Shown here: in pieces, positions 1 through 11,040 of the stretch
How positions within the stretch are numbered: position 1 is the stretch's first letter
How the letters are laid out: the number at the start of each line of letters is the position of its first letter
Assembly: GCA_949825045.1 (NCBI GenBank)
Contig: OX463836.1
Location: forward strand, 14,794,329-14,858,328
Direction: 5' to 3'
Length of the DNA stretch: 64,000 nucleotides
From: Argyresthia goedartella
Lineage: Eukaryota; Arthropoda; Insecta; Lepidoptera; Argyresthiidae
Notes under the pieces: generated by a model
The model's input: only the letters and a program-made list of their open reading frames with translations
Told to the model about the DNA's origin: nothing
Database searches by the model: none
Made by a program: the position numbers and the translations under genes

Positions 1-279
1 TGTCCTTTGCCTAAACGTTTACGGGCCGGTGGCACCATACGCCTGTCCGACGGGCGGTTAACTATCCAAGAGTCAAGAATAGGTCTTCTTCGTTCTTCTG
101 GTAGCATCTCCTATCGGCGGTTGGCGATCATTGAGGCAATCTGCACGGGTGCTGCGGCCCGCAATACGTTCGTTATATTCCGGACCATTCTCGGAGGTTT
201 CAGCCAGGAGGAACGTGGGCGACCAGCAGCCTTATGGCGTAAGTCGTCTGAGCTATGAACTTCATATAGACTTACGTTT
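1..279. other. unassigned start of window
   Basis: No supported gene. The plus strand is open for about 80 codons and the minus strand is open except for one stop, with a basic stretch reading GRPRSSW near 205-225 on the minus strand. It could be the edge of a decayed mobile element cut by the window boundary, but I recognise no family. Confidence 0.3.
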
Positions 280-402
280 GACACCTTGCACCAGCTTCAT
301 CCAAGACCTGGGGATGTTTTCTTTATCCCCAGCCGGGGATCGAGCCTGGGACTTTTCGCATTGTAGGCAGAGCCACAACCGCAGCGCCGCAGAGGTCGTC
401 AA
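280..402 (-). repeat. tRNA-derived SINE fragment (family T1)
   Basis: Read on the minus strand, the segment starts with GACCTCTGCGGCGCTGCGG, an A-box-like tRNA head. It continues to a B-box-like GGCTCGATCCCCGG and then a short unique body. The same head and body recur at 55618-55803, where the B box is closer to the tRNA consensus (GGTTCGAATCCCGG). A true tRNA gene is excluded because there is no foldable anticodon arm and the body continues into the shared SINE tail. Confidence 0.65.
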
Positions 403-639
403 AGATAAAGTTGATTTAAAAAGAAAATTTGTGGAAAGTATCATACAATTCCAAACCCAATATTTCAGACTGCAAGAGGATCGGAACATGATCTTAAGAC
501 TTATTAAGTAATTTTAATGAAGGAAAGTTTTTCAGTTTTACATTTAACTTATAAATAATACTTAGAACAAAGATCTAAGAAATTACGTAGGTTGATTTAT
601 TGATTACTTTAATGCCCTGTTGATTATTTATTGATATAT
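403..639. other. AT-rich spacer, nothing recognised
   Basis: Low-complexity AT-rich DNA between a SINE fragment and a family-B repeat. No open frame of useful length and no repeat shared with the rest of the window was seen. Confidence 0.4.
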
Positions 640-960
640 GTATGATAAATAAGGCTCGAAATTTACTACCAATAAATTCGAAATGACTGCCAAAATGGAT
701 GGATGTCCACCAAATTGTGTTTGGATAAATGATCACCAAACTTCTTTTTATGTTTTGTGTACTGAAGTTTATGTTTTAAGTATTTTTTCTTGTTCTTACA
801 TGTTCAGCCTAACACGAAGGATAAAGGGGGCTTCGCTTCGCTCACCCTCTTTACCCTTCACCTAAGCTACCGCAGTATTTTGCCCTGATATTTTCTGCAA
901 CTTTTGGTGGTCATTTAGCCATTTTGGGTGGGAAAAAAATATTTTGGTGGTCATTATATT
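640..960 (+). repeat. dispersed repeat family B, near full-length copy
   Basis: One of eight copies in the window. Landmarks in order are ACTACCAATAAATTCGAAATG, a stretch ending in CTTACATGTTCA, a palindromic centre (AAAGGGGGCTTCGCTTCGCT followed by CCCTTTACCCTTCAC), then CGCAGTATTTTGCCCTGATA and a TTTTGGTGGTCATT end. It has no coding potential and occurs in both orientations, which fits a MITE-like element. I cannot name the superfamily. Confidence 0.7.
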
Positions 961-2040
961 TGTTGCCGATAAATAACCAGACCATAGGGATATATTCTAA
1001 AGTATGCTAAAAACTTTCTAAGCCTGACTTTTATTTAGTTTACTTACAATAAATGATTTGAGTTTAGCTAAGGACAATTTTTTCCAAGAAACATGGTCAA
1101 GTAAACAAAATTTGCAACCATCTTTCTTCGGGAAAATTGTTCACAATGAATAGTAAAAAGGTACTCTTCATTTTCGATGGAAAGTTGTTCATATTGATTG
1201 ATATCATCCCCAATTGTACTGTTAGCTAGTTCAGTCACCCTTGTTAACCGCTCCGGTGGTCATGTCCACGAAACTGGCTCATTCTTCAAATGCTCGATGT
1301 AACGAAGCCATATTCGTGGACCATATTCATAGTTTCGTAGGTTGGCTATTGTTGGCATTTTTAATATAGCAGTTGTCAATTTTAAGTACACTGTTGCAAA
1401 GGTAATGAAATAAAGCGTTGGATAAGGGAAACATTCGATGTATTCGGCATTCTAACTTTACTATGATAATAATAGAAAAAGTGTTTGAAGGTGTACTCGG
1501 GCGCCCGATACTAAATAATAAGTAAGTATGTTTTTTTCTGGATTTGTGTGATTATATTTAGCTTACTTTTTGCTACAAAGTATGCTTTATTGATATGTAG
1601 CAGTTTCTTTGAATTAGACGAGTGATTCATGATATAAATTGGATTAATTCAAAAGCTTATACATTTTTTTTGTTCAGTTTGGTTGTTATATCTTACAGAA
1701 ACAGATTTAAATTAATATCTGTTCAAATAATAGTATTGATTGAGTCTTTACAGACAGTTTAATACCAATTTTGTTATGTTTTACTACTTATTTTTCATAG
1801 TATTTACTTCCCGATAGATTATTGATGGCAAATCTATATTCCTCGATTGCGCGAAGTCATGAATGTGACCTGAAATAAGGCTATTTGCAAACACTAATTT
1901 CTCGTCCTTTATTGTTCTTTACTGTGATATAAAATTTGGTAGATCTATGTGTTGTATGCATGTTGTATGTAGAAAATGGTATACAAAGTGAGAGGGACTT
2001 AAAAAAGTAATCGTAAAATAACAAACATAAAAATGTATTT
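961..2040. other. AT-rich intergenic DNA
   Basis: No supported feature. A stretch around 1085-1215 contains CCAAGAAACATGG and GGGAAAATTGTTCAC, which resemble parts of MITE family F (35542-35770 and 53697-53969), so a decayed copy of that repeat is possible. The rest shows nothing. Confidence 0.35.
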
Positions 2041-2052
2041 TTGTATTCAGGA

Positions 2053-3382
2053 ATGGAAAATAAGCGTCAAGGTTAGGATCGTGGTCGTGGTCGTGGTCGT
2101 GGCCGAGGAAAAATCAAAGCAAAGCGTGAACTTTTTGAAGTCAGGTAGGTGTCCTTAGTAAAAAATATATTATAATAAATATTTTATTAATAACTGCAAA
2201 GTACTTTTTCTAAAATATTTGTGTAACGACATTTTGGTTTTAGATCAGTTACTTCGCCAGTGCCGAGTACAAGCCGGCCATCTGCAATAACGTATGACAG
2301 ATTTTATTTTATTTTATGCATTTAATGACAATTTCCTAATTACTTACATATATTTAATTCTATTTTTTTTAGTGAATATGAAGATGCCAAAAGGACTTTT
2401 TCTCCGCAACCAATTGACATCACGTACGTTTTTACAGTTCCTCTAGGATCTTTAGATGGTATAAGGATGATATTGAAATAAGGGGGGCCACTTTTAGCTA
2501 GCATCACCTCTCTTCCTCTCTCTTACACGATTTACAAGATGGCGGAGCTAGTTCTGATTGCAGCCACGTACCATAAGATCCTTGTGGCACTGTACATATT
2601 TCATTATTGAGCCTCCTAAAATAACTAAATATCAAAGCTGTTTTATTGCATTTTAGAGTTCGGTACCCAAAGGGTGCCAAACGAGACTCTATCACTAAGC
2701 CTCCACTAGCCCGTCCGTCTGTCCGTCAGCGGACTGTGTTACACGAACTGTTGTAGATAGAGAGTTGAAATATTCACAGAATATGTATGTCTGTAGCCGC
2801 TACAGCCACAAATAATAAACCGATTTTTTTAGCTTACAGAGAAAACAGGTCAAGGTCAACATGGCCTTGACGCGGAAACGCGTCAAAGCTCTGCCTGCAA
2901 ATGTGCAGGCTGAGTACAAGAATAGCAAAGCTCAAAAAGAGTTGCAACTGCTAACGTTGCCTGGGGTCTCGGCAGACAGTGGCCGCAAAAGGCCAGCCAG
3001 TGCCAAGTAAAAGGATTTTATTCCATTTTAGTATAATACTACTATGTCCGTTTTAGCAGCTTTATGTTTTTCCCACTTTTTATATTTTATATTTTTAATG
3101 TCCCTTTTAGCGAGTTCATGGTTTATTCTAAATTATTACTAGTATAAAAATAGGAACACAATTGTAAAATGCCTACGCTATGCTTCAGGTGATGTTTTTT
3201 TTAATCATTTTAGCTTCCTGCCGCTAGATACAGTGAAGAAACTGTCAAATTGGTATCACACAAGTAGCATCATAATGGAGGCCAAACCCAAGCTCATTGA
3301 ATGAAGCCTAGAAGCCTTCGGTGATACCCCGCAATCGATGAAATTGTATGAGCATGAGATGAACCATAGACACACGCTATGA
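2053..3382 (+). pseudogene. five-exon gene remnant, RG-rich N-terminus, unrecognised
   Basis: Reading by splice signals gives exons at about 2053-2144, 2244-2291, 2373-2423, 2833-3006 and 3214-3304 (or 3382). All four introns start with GT and end with AG after a pyrimidine run, and every junction keeps the same phase (two bases before, one after), so one frame runs through all exons. Exon 1 encodes a run of Arg-Gly pairs followed by a basic stretch (KIKAKRELFE). Exon 2 is Ser/Pro/Thr-rich. Exon 4 is 57 codons of basic, Lys/Gln-rich sequence. Exon 5 ends in KPKLIE then TGA at 3302-3304, after which the frame stays open for 25 codons to TGA 3380-3382. A TAG at 2074-2076 interrupts exon 1 seven codons after the ATG. 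An acceptor at 2050 suggests a further upstream exon. The third intron contains a copy of repeat D. The protein is not one I recognise. It may be a decayed host gene or a spliced transposon ORF; without transcripts the splicing is inference. Confidence 0.55.
2652..2829 (-). repeat. dispersed repeat D, partial
   Basis: Reverse-oriented partial copy of the repeat best seen at 26066-26471. It shares the TTCGGTACCC end, the run of CCGTC units (GTCCGTCTGTCCGTC), GAGAGTTGAAATATTCACAG and the CGCTACAGCCACAAATAATA segment. It lies inside the third intron of the gene remnant and ends just before that intron's acceptor. Confidence 0.65.
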
Positions 3383-3495
3383 ACTTCAGAGAGTTACGCC
3401 ATAAGGCTCTAGGTCTTCTGCGCCCCTGGATGTTGCCTTGCATGATCAGTTGGAGCAGGTTCTATTTGTCATTACGCATAATAAGTATTGCTCTA

Positions 3496-4010
3496 TGATT
3501 AATTTCCACGCCTCAACCGAACGGGCGTGGAATCTTGGTAGGGTTGGTTTTCACCAGGAGTACTGACCTTTGACGCCGCGGACCGGAATTCGAAAGGAGC
3601 ACAAGGGGGGTGAGGGGAGAGGAGTCGAATCTTACTCCCGTCGTAGCCCGATGCTGTCGCCGTCGCTGCCGAACGCGACGAATTGGGGACCGAACCACTT
3701 CAAGCTTCACAACACGAAGCACTCACTCCGCTGACGTGAATCTACTTATTTCCCGACGATTGTTCCGTGATGATTATTACAAATTAACACTCCGACCAGG
3801 CCCGACACCTGTGTTAGAAAATTATTACTACTAAAATACAGCCAAGGCCCGAATGCCATGTGCCGACATTTTTCTCATGTCAAAAAAAAGTAACCTCTAA
3901 CTCGTCATCACGTTTCTATACAAGTGACAGCTGCTAGTTCCGTTTCCGATCACTCGCGGTCCGAGTCGCGCAACAAAAAGAGGTGCGTTCCGAAGCATAA
4001 ATATTAAAAT
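3496..4010 (-). repeat. BEL/Pao 3' LTR
   Basis: This LTR matches 10255-10798 base for base over most of its length, starting TGATTAATTTCCACGCC. It lacks about 29 bp present in the other LTR (after GGACCGGAATTC). Its inner edge reads ATTAAAAT where the other LTR has ATTAAACA, so the first two bases in element sense have changed. Just inside it, a G-rich stretch (GGGCGGGTGACA on the minus strand, about 4008-4019) is the likely polypurine tract, although it contains pyrimidines. Confidence 0.9.
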
Positions 4011-4041
4011 GTCACCCGCCCGGACAGGCCCGAACCTGTCC

Positions 4042-6114
4042 CTAATCAATAGGAAGGCGAGAAAGTGTTGCGACCGCTCTCTTGAGGACCGAGTCCCCCA
4101 CCTTGACTTCTGCTGATCGAGGCGTGCCATCCCGACCCGTGTACAATTTGACGATCCGTCCTCGTCTCCATCTCAATAATGGCAGGTTCGCATCCTTAAT
4201 CAGCACCAAATCACCGACTTGAGGGGGGCTCGTCCGGTCAGTCCACTTAAGGCGCTGCTGCAAGATGTGCAAGTACTCAAGGGACCACCGTTTCCAAAAA
4301 TCTTGAGCCATCTGCTGCAACATCTGCCACCTAGTTAACCGACTTAACTTAACATCACCGAATGGGTATTCTGGCAGGGTGTTAAGGGGCTGACCTATCA
4401 GGAAGTGAACCGGCGTTAACGCTTCCAAATCATTTGGATCCGAACTGAGCGGGCACAACGGACGCGAGTTCAGTGTCATTTCAATTTTACAGAACAGCGT
4501 CGCAAGCTCTTCAAAGCGTAGAGAGGTCTCACCGATGATCCTCGTCAGGTGCGACTGAGCCGATTTAAACGCAGCCTCAAAAATTCCTCCCCAATGAGGA
4601 CATCCCGGCGGACTGAAAACCCATTCAATCCCTCGTCGGGAGCAAGCCGTACCGATGGTGTCCTGGTTACCGTTCAGGAATTGAGTGACCTCCTGCAGAT
4701 ATCGCCTGGCTCCGACAAAATTTGTGCCGTTGTCCGAACGGATTAATGTCGGGAGGCCCCTTCGTGAGACGAACCGATCCAGACATGCGATAAATGCCTC
4801 CGTAGTGAGGTCACTGACCACCTCCAAGTGGACTGCCTCCGTGGCCAAGCACACGAAGACGCACAGGTATGTCTTCACTAATCTGGCGTTCCGTAGCTGT
4901 GAAGACTTGACCATGAATGGTCCCGCGAAATCCGTTCCGACACCCGCAAAGGGCCGGATTTCGTTAACCCTATCCAAGGGCAAATCGCCCATCTGGGGCT
5001 GCATCGTAGCCGCCTTAGCCCGATAACAAGGCAGGCACCGAAATACGACGCTACGCACTAAGCGTCTTCCCGATAGAATCCAGAACTCGCGCTGTAGAAA
5101 CGCCATCAAGGCGTGGCATCCGATATGCCCATTCCGAATGTGTCGATCCTGTATCAACAGTTCGACCAACTTCCCTTTCCTAGGGAGTAACAACGGGTGG
5201 CGAGCCGCATAAGGCAGTTTGGCATTCCGCAGCCGACCTCCTACCCTCAGCAATCCTTGAGGGTCAATAAACGGGTTGAGCCGAGCCACAGCTCCCTTCA
5301 GTTGGACGCGTCCGCGTCTCAGAATGTCCAGTTCGGACTTAAAGTGCACCGTCTGCACGTTCCGTACCAATGCGAACAACGCATGCTTCCGTTCCCGTGG
5401 TGTCAGGACTTGTGTCCGCAACCGTTGCGCCTCAGAATTCAGACAATTCTGCGCAAATCGGAAGATCCAGGCGGTCACATTGACCAGCTTGTCAAGCGAG
5501 CTGTACCGTTCCAGCAGGCTGAACTCCTCTTCCGGCTCTGGTTGAGTCGTACAGACACCGACTGTCAAGGCGCCGTTCGCCGAGGTAACGCGTGGACTCA
5601 TTGGCCAATCCGTTTCGGCTTGAGTCAACCATTTTGGACCCCACCACAAGGGATGTCCAACCAACTCCGGAGCGTGACACCCACGAGACGCACAGTCTGC
5701 TGGGTTCATTTCCCCTGGAACATGTCTCCAGATTAAGGGAACCTCCGAATTCAGAATCTGCGAAACCCGATTCGCCACAAAAATCTCCAGCTTGTGAACT
5801 GAAGCCTTCAGCCAGCATAACACGATCTGGCTGTCCGTCCAAGCGTAGACCGTATCTTCTAACGCTATTGACCCACGAAGAACCGTCATCGTGTGGTTGA
5901 GCAGACGAGTCAGGAGAGCCGCTCCTGAAAGCTCTAATTTGGGAATGGTCAGGCGAGTGCGCAACGGCGCAACCTTGCTCTTGGCCATGACCAACCGCAC
6001 ATCAACCTCCCCCGAGGAGTCGACCGTACGCAGATACACCGCAGCTCCGTAGCCCTTCTCCGAGGCATCGCAAAACCCATGCAGGGTGGCGGTGTATCGT
6101 TTGGTGGGGACCAA
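4042..6114 (-). pseudogene. BEL/Pao RNase H and integrase region
   Basis: Open frame of 690 codons with RNase H followed by integrase. The RNase H part begins with GFCDASEKGYGAAVY (first catalytic Asp) and continues through KLELSGA (Glu) and AWTDSQIVL (Asp). The integrase zinc finger has the HHCC pattern: HIRNGH, then CLPC, around residues 325-370. The catalytic core shows DFAGPF, IRSDNGTNFVGA and a Glu in GGIFEAAF, giving the D,D,E set. The C-terminus (VGDLVLIKDANLPLLRWRRG) matches the small basic domain usual in BEL/Pao integrases. The true coding region continues upstream into the RT frame, but a frameshift near 6100-6180 separates them, so the ATG here is not a real start. All key residues I can see are kept. 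Confidence 0.9.
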
Positions 6115-7691
6115 CCTCCGTGGCAGTGAAATCGTTTCGTCCAGACCTTCGGGGAGTCCAACTCGACCCGATACGAAAACATGTCTGACACCGGCTGGTA
6201 CTGGACGCCTAATACCGACAACATATTTGGATTTTCCAAATTTTCAAAAATGTGGGGATCCTGCTGGTAGTCATCCAGAAGACCAGACAGTAACTCTGGA
6301 GAGTTCGACATCCATTTCCGGAGCTCGTAACCTCCACCCCGTAAGAGCTCAACTAGTTCGTCCCGACGAGCGAGCGCCTCTTCTACGGAATCTGCACCGG
6401 TACAGATATCGTCCACGTAGAGATCCTGCTCCAGGATTGCTGCTCCTCTAGGGAAATTTAACCGTTCTCGATCCGCTAACTCCCGCAGAGTGCGAATCGC
6501 CAAATAAGGACTAGACCGTAGCCCGTACGTGTTGGTGTTCAGCTCGATGGGCTGATCTGAGCTCTCTCGCCACAGTATCAGCTGATACCGTCTATCGTCA
6601 GGGTGAATGACCGTCTGCCTAAACATCATCCGGATGTCGGCTACAAACACAACATTGTGTCGACGGAACCGTGTGATAACATCCGCGATGTCATGGTTCA
6701 ACTTCGGCCCTGAATGCAAACACTGGTTCAGGTTCATGCCGTTAGATGTTGATGCCGATCCATCGAACACTACCCGTATTTTGCCCTCCGGGGTCCTCAA
6801 GACCGCGTGATGGGGCAGGAAGCAGTGGTCTTCACGTTTCCAGTCGATACCCGAAACCGACATGTGGCCGAGCGACTCGTATTCCCGCATGAAGTCGACG
6901 TACTTCTGCCGGAAAATCCCGTCACGCTTCATGCGTCGTTCCATCGACAGAAGCCGCGTCTCGGCTGCATGGTGTGAACTGCCCAGCGGTGGGCGATCAC
7001 TCCGGAATGGAAGACGTGTGAGAAATCGACCTGACCGAAGGCGACCAGTATTGTTCCGATAAAACTGTTCACACTCTTCTTCAACCGGGTCCAACCGGCG
7101 GACCGTAGGTGGTTCCTCCACCTCCCAAAACTTCTGTATCACCTCCGAGAGTACAGAACCGAATAAGGGACTACGAGTCGCTAGGCGTGAGGCAGCCGGC
7201 ATGACCGGACCCATTACCGCATGGCCCAGTCTGGTGTTGACCGAAACCAGACCAGTCGCCTGCAACACGTGGACACCTGGCACTAACAGGTATCCCAAGG
7301 CATCGACACCCAATAAAATGCCTACTGGGCCCGGAATATCGAACTCCGGGTCAGCCAGTGATAACCCAGCGACCAACTGTCGCACCGAGGGCGACAACCG
7401 TACGTGAGGGTGTGAGCCCATCACATTAGGCATGACTAATGCCGTGACCGTCAGATTCACCGATGAATCCACCCGTGACGAGAGAGTAATCCGACATACT
7501 CCCTTAACGGAACCGACTTCCGTGTTCCCAATTCCCCGAATGGAATGTGGATACTCCCTTACCGAAATGCCCAACCGTCTTACAAGGTTGCACGAGACTA
7601 AGCACCCCTGGGCCCCCGAGTCCAATAGTGCTCGTGCCACACAAGATTTGCCGTCCCAACTCCACGCTATCACAGAGGCGGTGGGAAGCAT
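5949..7691 (-). pseudogene. BEL/Pao protease and reverse transcriptase region
   Basis: Open frame of 580 codons. Near residue 25 the aspartic protease signature ALLDSGAQGCLVS appears, as in BEL/Pao pol. RT motifs follow: HHAVLRTPEGKIRVVFDGSA, FVADIRMMFRQ (first Asp), TYGLRSSPYLAIRTL and the catalytic LYVDDI near residue 425. After about residue 525 the frame departs from BEL-like sequence (HCHGGWSPPND onward). The correct continuation is in the frame ending at 4042, so the last 60 or so codons (5949 to about 6130) are out-of-frame read-through. The region between this ORF and the zinc knuckles (7700-8060) is also frameshifted. Confidence 0.9.
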
Positions 7692-8063
7692 GACCGTCTG
7701 TGGAGTGGCGGCACCCTGTAAGTGGGCGGCGTGTCTCTAGCGGGAACCTCCGGGGGAGCCGAACCCGCTGAGACCTCCGTCGGCCGTGGAGTAACTCGGC
7801 TGCTGATATGCCACCGGCATATCAGACCGTATGTACATCAAGGGGTCCCAACCCGGATAATAGGCCCCTCGCTGTCCCGGTATCCGACCATACCGGACAG
7901 TGTACGGTGTGCCCGGTGCGCACCGTGGATGAATGGGGGAGAGCGGATCCAACCTGGGGTGCTCTAGGAATAGGGGCGACATCCGACTGTTCGCCTCCCT
8001 GTTCGCCTCCCAGAGCGACGGGCAGGGTGGCGCAGAAGGTGGTACTCCCAGCCTTCGCGCTAC

Positions 8064-8564
8064 TCATAGGTGCCATCTGACACCCGCCCGTAACACGCAG
8101 TGAGCCAGCGGCCCGAAGTCCTCGCTGACCGTGGACAGCGGCGACCGAACCCCTGCTATCCCGCATGTTACCCCCCGCGCTGCCCCTTTCCCCTCGGGGG
8201 GGTCCCGTCCGCGGGCACCCCAGTCACCCCGTTGGTGACTCCCGTTGCCCGGAGTGGGACTGGGTCCGGCCTTGGTTGGGCCCTGTGGCCGACCAACCTG
8301 AGTCCGGCCCTGGTGACCGTCCGAAGGGCCTGACCGATTCAGGCACAACACGACGTGGTGCTTGCCACCACAGCACTCACAGGGTAACGCGCGCGAGCAC
8401 TCGCTCAGCGTGTGCGGCCCCAAACAACCGAAACACAATCGGTGGCGGAAGACTATCTTCCTGCGGGCAGCCACCCCGAGCGCCTTAAAGTTGACGTAAC
8501 TGGTCACTTCATGACCGGCACTGTCGCAGTGCACACAGCCGTCACCCGACGGCGCGGCATTCAA
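8064..8564 (-). pseudogene. BEL/Pao Gag zinc-knuckle region
   Basis: Three cysteine/histidine knuckles follow each other within the first 80 codons: CVHCDSAGHEVTSY, CFGCLGPHTLSEC and CECCGGKHHVVLC. The last Cys of the first knuckle is replaced by Tyr, which should weaken that zinc site. The rest is a Pro/Gly-rich linker. The ATG at 8564 is not a real start: the frame is continuous with Gag upstream and the shift occurs in the G/C homopolymer tract around 8580-8610. The knuckles bind genomic RNA during particle assembly in this family. Confidence 0.8.
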
Positions 8565-9498
8565 AACGCCAAATTGTTTCGACCGCCCACCCCCCGTGGG
8601 GGCGGGGGGCGCGGCCCCTCCCGCATCCGCGCGGGTTGGCGCTGCACACTGGCCTCCGTATCCAGTGTGTCACATCGCCTGCATTCACCCTCCAAAAAAT
8701 CCGTCAATTGGACGAGCGTGGGAAGCACCGTGCTACTGCCCCCATGCAGCTGTTCAAACCGACTTTGAACAGCTGCAGGCAACCGTGACAAAACCATATA
8801 CAGAACAATATATGACCATTGGTCTACCGGAAGACCAAGGTTCTGAAGGGCCTTAGTGGCCACCAGCACAGGGTTGAGCACCTGTACTCGGATGTCAACA
8901 TCCCGGGTTACTTTAGGGATGCTAAACAGCTTCCCCAGCTGCGCATCAACCAACCGCCGTTTGTGTTGGTAGCGGTCAAACAATATGGACCTGGCTATCT
9001 CATAATTGCCCGCCGTGACCGTTAGGTGACCGACCAACTCCTTCGGTTCACCCCGCAGAGCCATCAATAGTTGGGCCAACTTGTAGGCGTTGTCCAGGTC
9101 GTCCCGACCGTGGACCAAACTATCAAATAAATTAATGAATGCCGGCCACTCATCAATTGCCCCACTGAAGGCCGGAATCTCCAGGTGTGGCAGCCGTCCA
9201 ACAACACCCTTCGGGGGTGGGTCTCCGTTACCTCCCCACGGTCATTCCTTTGCGACCGCTTAATTTTCTCCGCGCGACGCTCGATGTCGCCCAAGCATTC
9301 CATCGCTTGGTCAGCATCCGCGCAGAGCTGTTTCACTGCAGCCACCGAGGCTTCATCCGTAAGCCCGAGAGCTTCCGCCTCCGCAGCCAGCCGACACACC
9401 TTCCCGACGCGTGTCATTGCGTCCTCCACACGCTTGAGCAGGACATCGTCCATGTCAGGTCGCTCCACATACTTATGAGTATGGGCGAGCCATCTCAT
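8561..9498 (-). pseudogene. BEL/Pao Gag, capsid-like part, frameshifted
   Basis: Two overlapping frames together make the N-terminal Gag. The first (9498 down to about 9185) begins at an ATG and is an Ala/Glu/Arg-rich, probably helical stretch. The frame then slips near 9185, and reading continues from about 9180 to 8561 in the next frame. That frame carries GAIDEWPAFINLF-like sequence upstream of LVHGRDDLDNAYKLAQLLMAL, the usual retrotransposon Gag fold of BEL elements, and ends with a Pro/Arg-rich tail. A second slip at the G/C runs near 8585 leads into the zinc knuckles. Confidence 0.8.
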
Positions 9499-10230
9499 TT
9501 ACTCCCGGACACCATGTCGCAGTACCGTCAAGGGCGAAGGTGCCATGTTGACCGATTTAATAGATTCTGGTCTTATACTTCACTACCGAACTAAGTATAG
9601 CCAGAGACCAGCAGTTGCCCGTCAGCGCTGGGCACAGAAATTAAAACTAAGTTGTCAAAACTAAGGCAACCACTAAAAACAATTAAATCCTAAAAAATAT
9701 TTAATATGGTCGCCCTGTGGACATACACCTTATAACTATACACTCTAAATCAATTAGAGAATGCCACCATAAGGCACAATAAAAAATAACACACAAAAAT
9801 TTATTATAAGAAAAAGGCTATTTTTAATATAATGAAGGTAGCTGTGAACCTTCTAGAAGTGGCAACTCCGATATGACCCACACTTCCACTGAGGTCAGCA
9901 AAATCAGCTAAATACCCCTTAAATAGCCTGACCCTGCTCTGCAATCCGAAATAACACTGCAATGCTATGGAACCCGACTGCAATACTATAGTCCGACCGA
10001 ATGACTGTTTCTTATGCACACCGAGTAGTTTCCGACTACAATTTTATAATAATTGTTAACTAAATCGTCAATTATACGTTCACTAACCGAAAATGAACTT
10101 TAATTGTGGTATACCGACCACAAGACTCACTCACAAACTGGTTGCCGACCAATCTGAGATTCCCTTTTCTCCCAACTACAATGTGGCAAAAAAACAACCC
10201 TACAACCATCCGTGAATCGATTTCCTACTA
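9499..10230 (-). other. BEL/Pao 5' untranslated leader
   Basis: AT-rich sequence between the primer-binding site and the Gag start. No long open frame and no conserved domain were seen; this is the expected place for packaging signals, none of which I can identify. Confidence 0.5.
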
Positions 10231-10251
10231 GGAAACCACGCTCTGCTACCA
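10231..10251 (-). promoter_or_regulatory. candidate primer-binding site (initiator tRNA-Met type)
   Basis: Three bases inside the 5' LTR, the minus strand reads TGGTAGCAGAGCGTGGTTTC. Its first eleven bases are complementary to the 3' end of animal initiator tRNA-Met (CUCUGCUACCA), with partial agreement further in. Position and the leading TGG fit a retroelement primer site. The tRNA identity rests on my knowledge of initiator Met, not a search. Confidence 0.65.
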
Positions 10252-10254
10252 AAA

Positions 10255-10798
10255 TGATTAATTTCCACGCCTCAACCGAACGGGCGTGGAATCTTGGTAG
10301 GGTTGGTTTTCACCAGGAGTACTGACCTTTGACGCCGTGGACCGGAATTCAAAAGCTCAATTCGAGGCAGGAACACGGGATAAGGAGCACAAGGGGCGTG
10401 AGGGGAGAGGAGTCGAATCTTACTCTCGTCGTAGCCCGATGCTGTCGCCGTCGCTGCCGAACGCGACGAATTGGGGACCGAACCACTTCAAGCTTCACAA
10501 CACGAAGCACTCACTCCGCTGACGTGAATCTACTTATTTCCCGACGATTGTTCCGTGATGATTATTACAAATTAACACTCCAACCAGGCCCGACACCTGT
10601 GTTAGACAATTATTACTACTAAAATACAGCCAAGGCCTGAATGCCATGTGCCGACATTTTTCTCATGTCAAAAAAAAGTAACCTCTAACTCGTCATCACG
10701 TTTCTATACAAGTGACAGCTGCTAGTTCCGTTTTCGATCACTCGCGGTCCGAGTCGCGCAACAAAAAGACGTGCGTTCCGAAGCATAAATATTAAACA
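10255..10798 (-). repeat. BEL/Pao 5' LTR
   Basis: 544 bp with TG...CA ends, almost identical to 3496-4010 and flanked by CTCTA on the outside. In the element's sense it should hold promoter and polyadenylation signals. AATAAT-like and TTTATGC strings are present, but I cannot assign a TATA box with confidence. Confidence 0.9.
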
Positions 10799-10857
10799 CT
10801 CTATTTAACCAAAACGTTGTAGATGGCTGAATTATTATAATTTCCTCAAGTACTTAC

Positions 10858-11000
10858 AAAAAGACGTAACGCTCTGACGTCTTTTCCCACACGGTGTGAG
10901 AGAGGCACTTTTGTGCCCACGTTTAGCCAGTTTCCCATACTCAATTTTGCGTTACAGGGGTCAAGCCGTTCGCCGCACCCAGCTAACGAGATATACCTAA
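10858..11000 (-). repeat. dispersed repeat, SINE-tail-like (family S)
   Basis: Shares GACGTCTTTTCCCA, GAGAGGCAC and GTGCCCACG-type strings with 14625-14680 and, in the opposite orientation, with 54040-54135. Copies near 15750 and 38215 share the CCTCTGCCACCCC part. Together they look like 3' portions of a SINE family; no tRNA-like head was found in this copy. Confidence 0.4.
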
Positions 11001-11040
11001 CAGTTTCTACGTATTTTGGTAATTGATAATTAGTAGGCAA

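Larger units (their letters stand above)
3496..10798 (-). mobile_element. BEL/Pao LTR retrotransposon, full-length, defective
   Basis: Complete element of 7.3 kb on the minus strand. The 5' LTR is at 10255-10798, the 3' LTR at 3496-4010, and the gag and pol frames lie between. The target duplication CTCTA is exact (3491-3495 and 10799-10803). Domain order in the element's sense is Gag, zinc knuckles, aspartic protease (DSGAQ), RT (YVDD), RNase H and integrase, the BEL/Pao order. At least four frameshifts (near 9185, 8585, 8064-8166 and 6100-6180) separate the frames, so it cannot make its proteins now. By eye the LTRs differ at roughly ten positions plus one 29-bp gap, which suggests a fairly recent insertion. 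Confidence 0.93.

Noticed and set aside
1..258. 83-codon open frame at the window edge and a short similarity to 3385-3420 (TTACGCCATAAGGCT)
   Set aside because: The match is only about 15 bases and the frame has no motif; could be coincidence.
7722..8768. Plus-strand open frames of 80-118 codons
   Set aside because: GC-rich antisense shadows of the BEL/Pao gag-pol region; no motif of their own.
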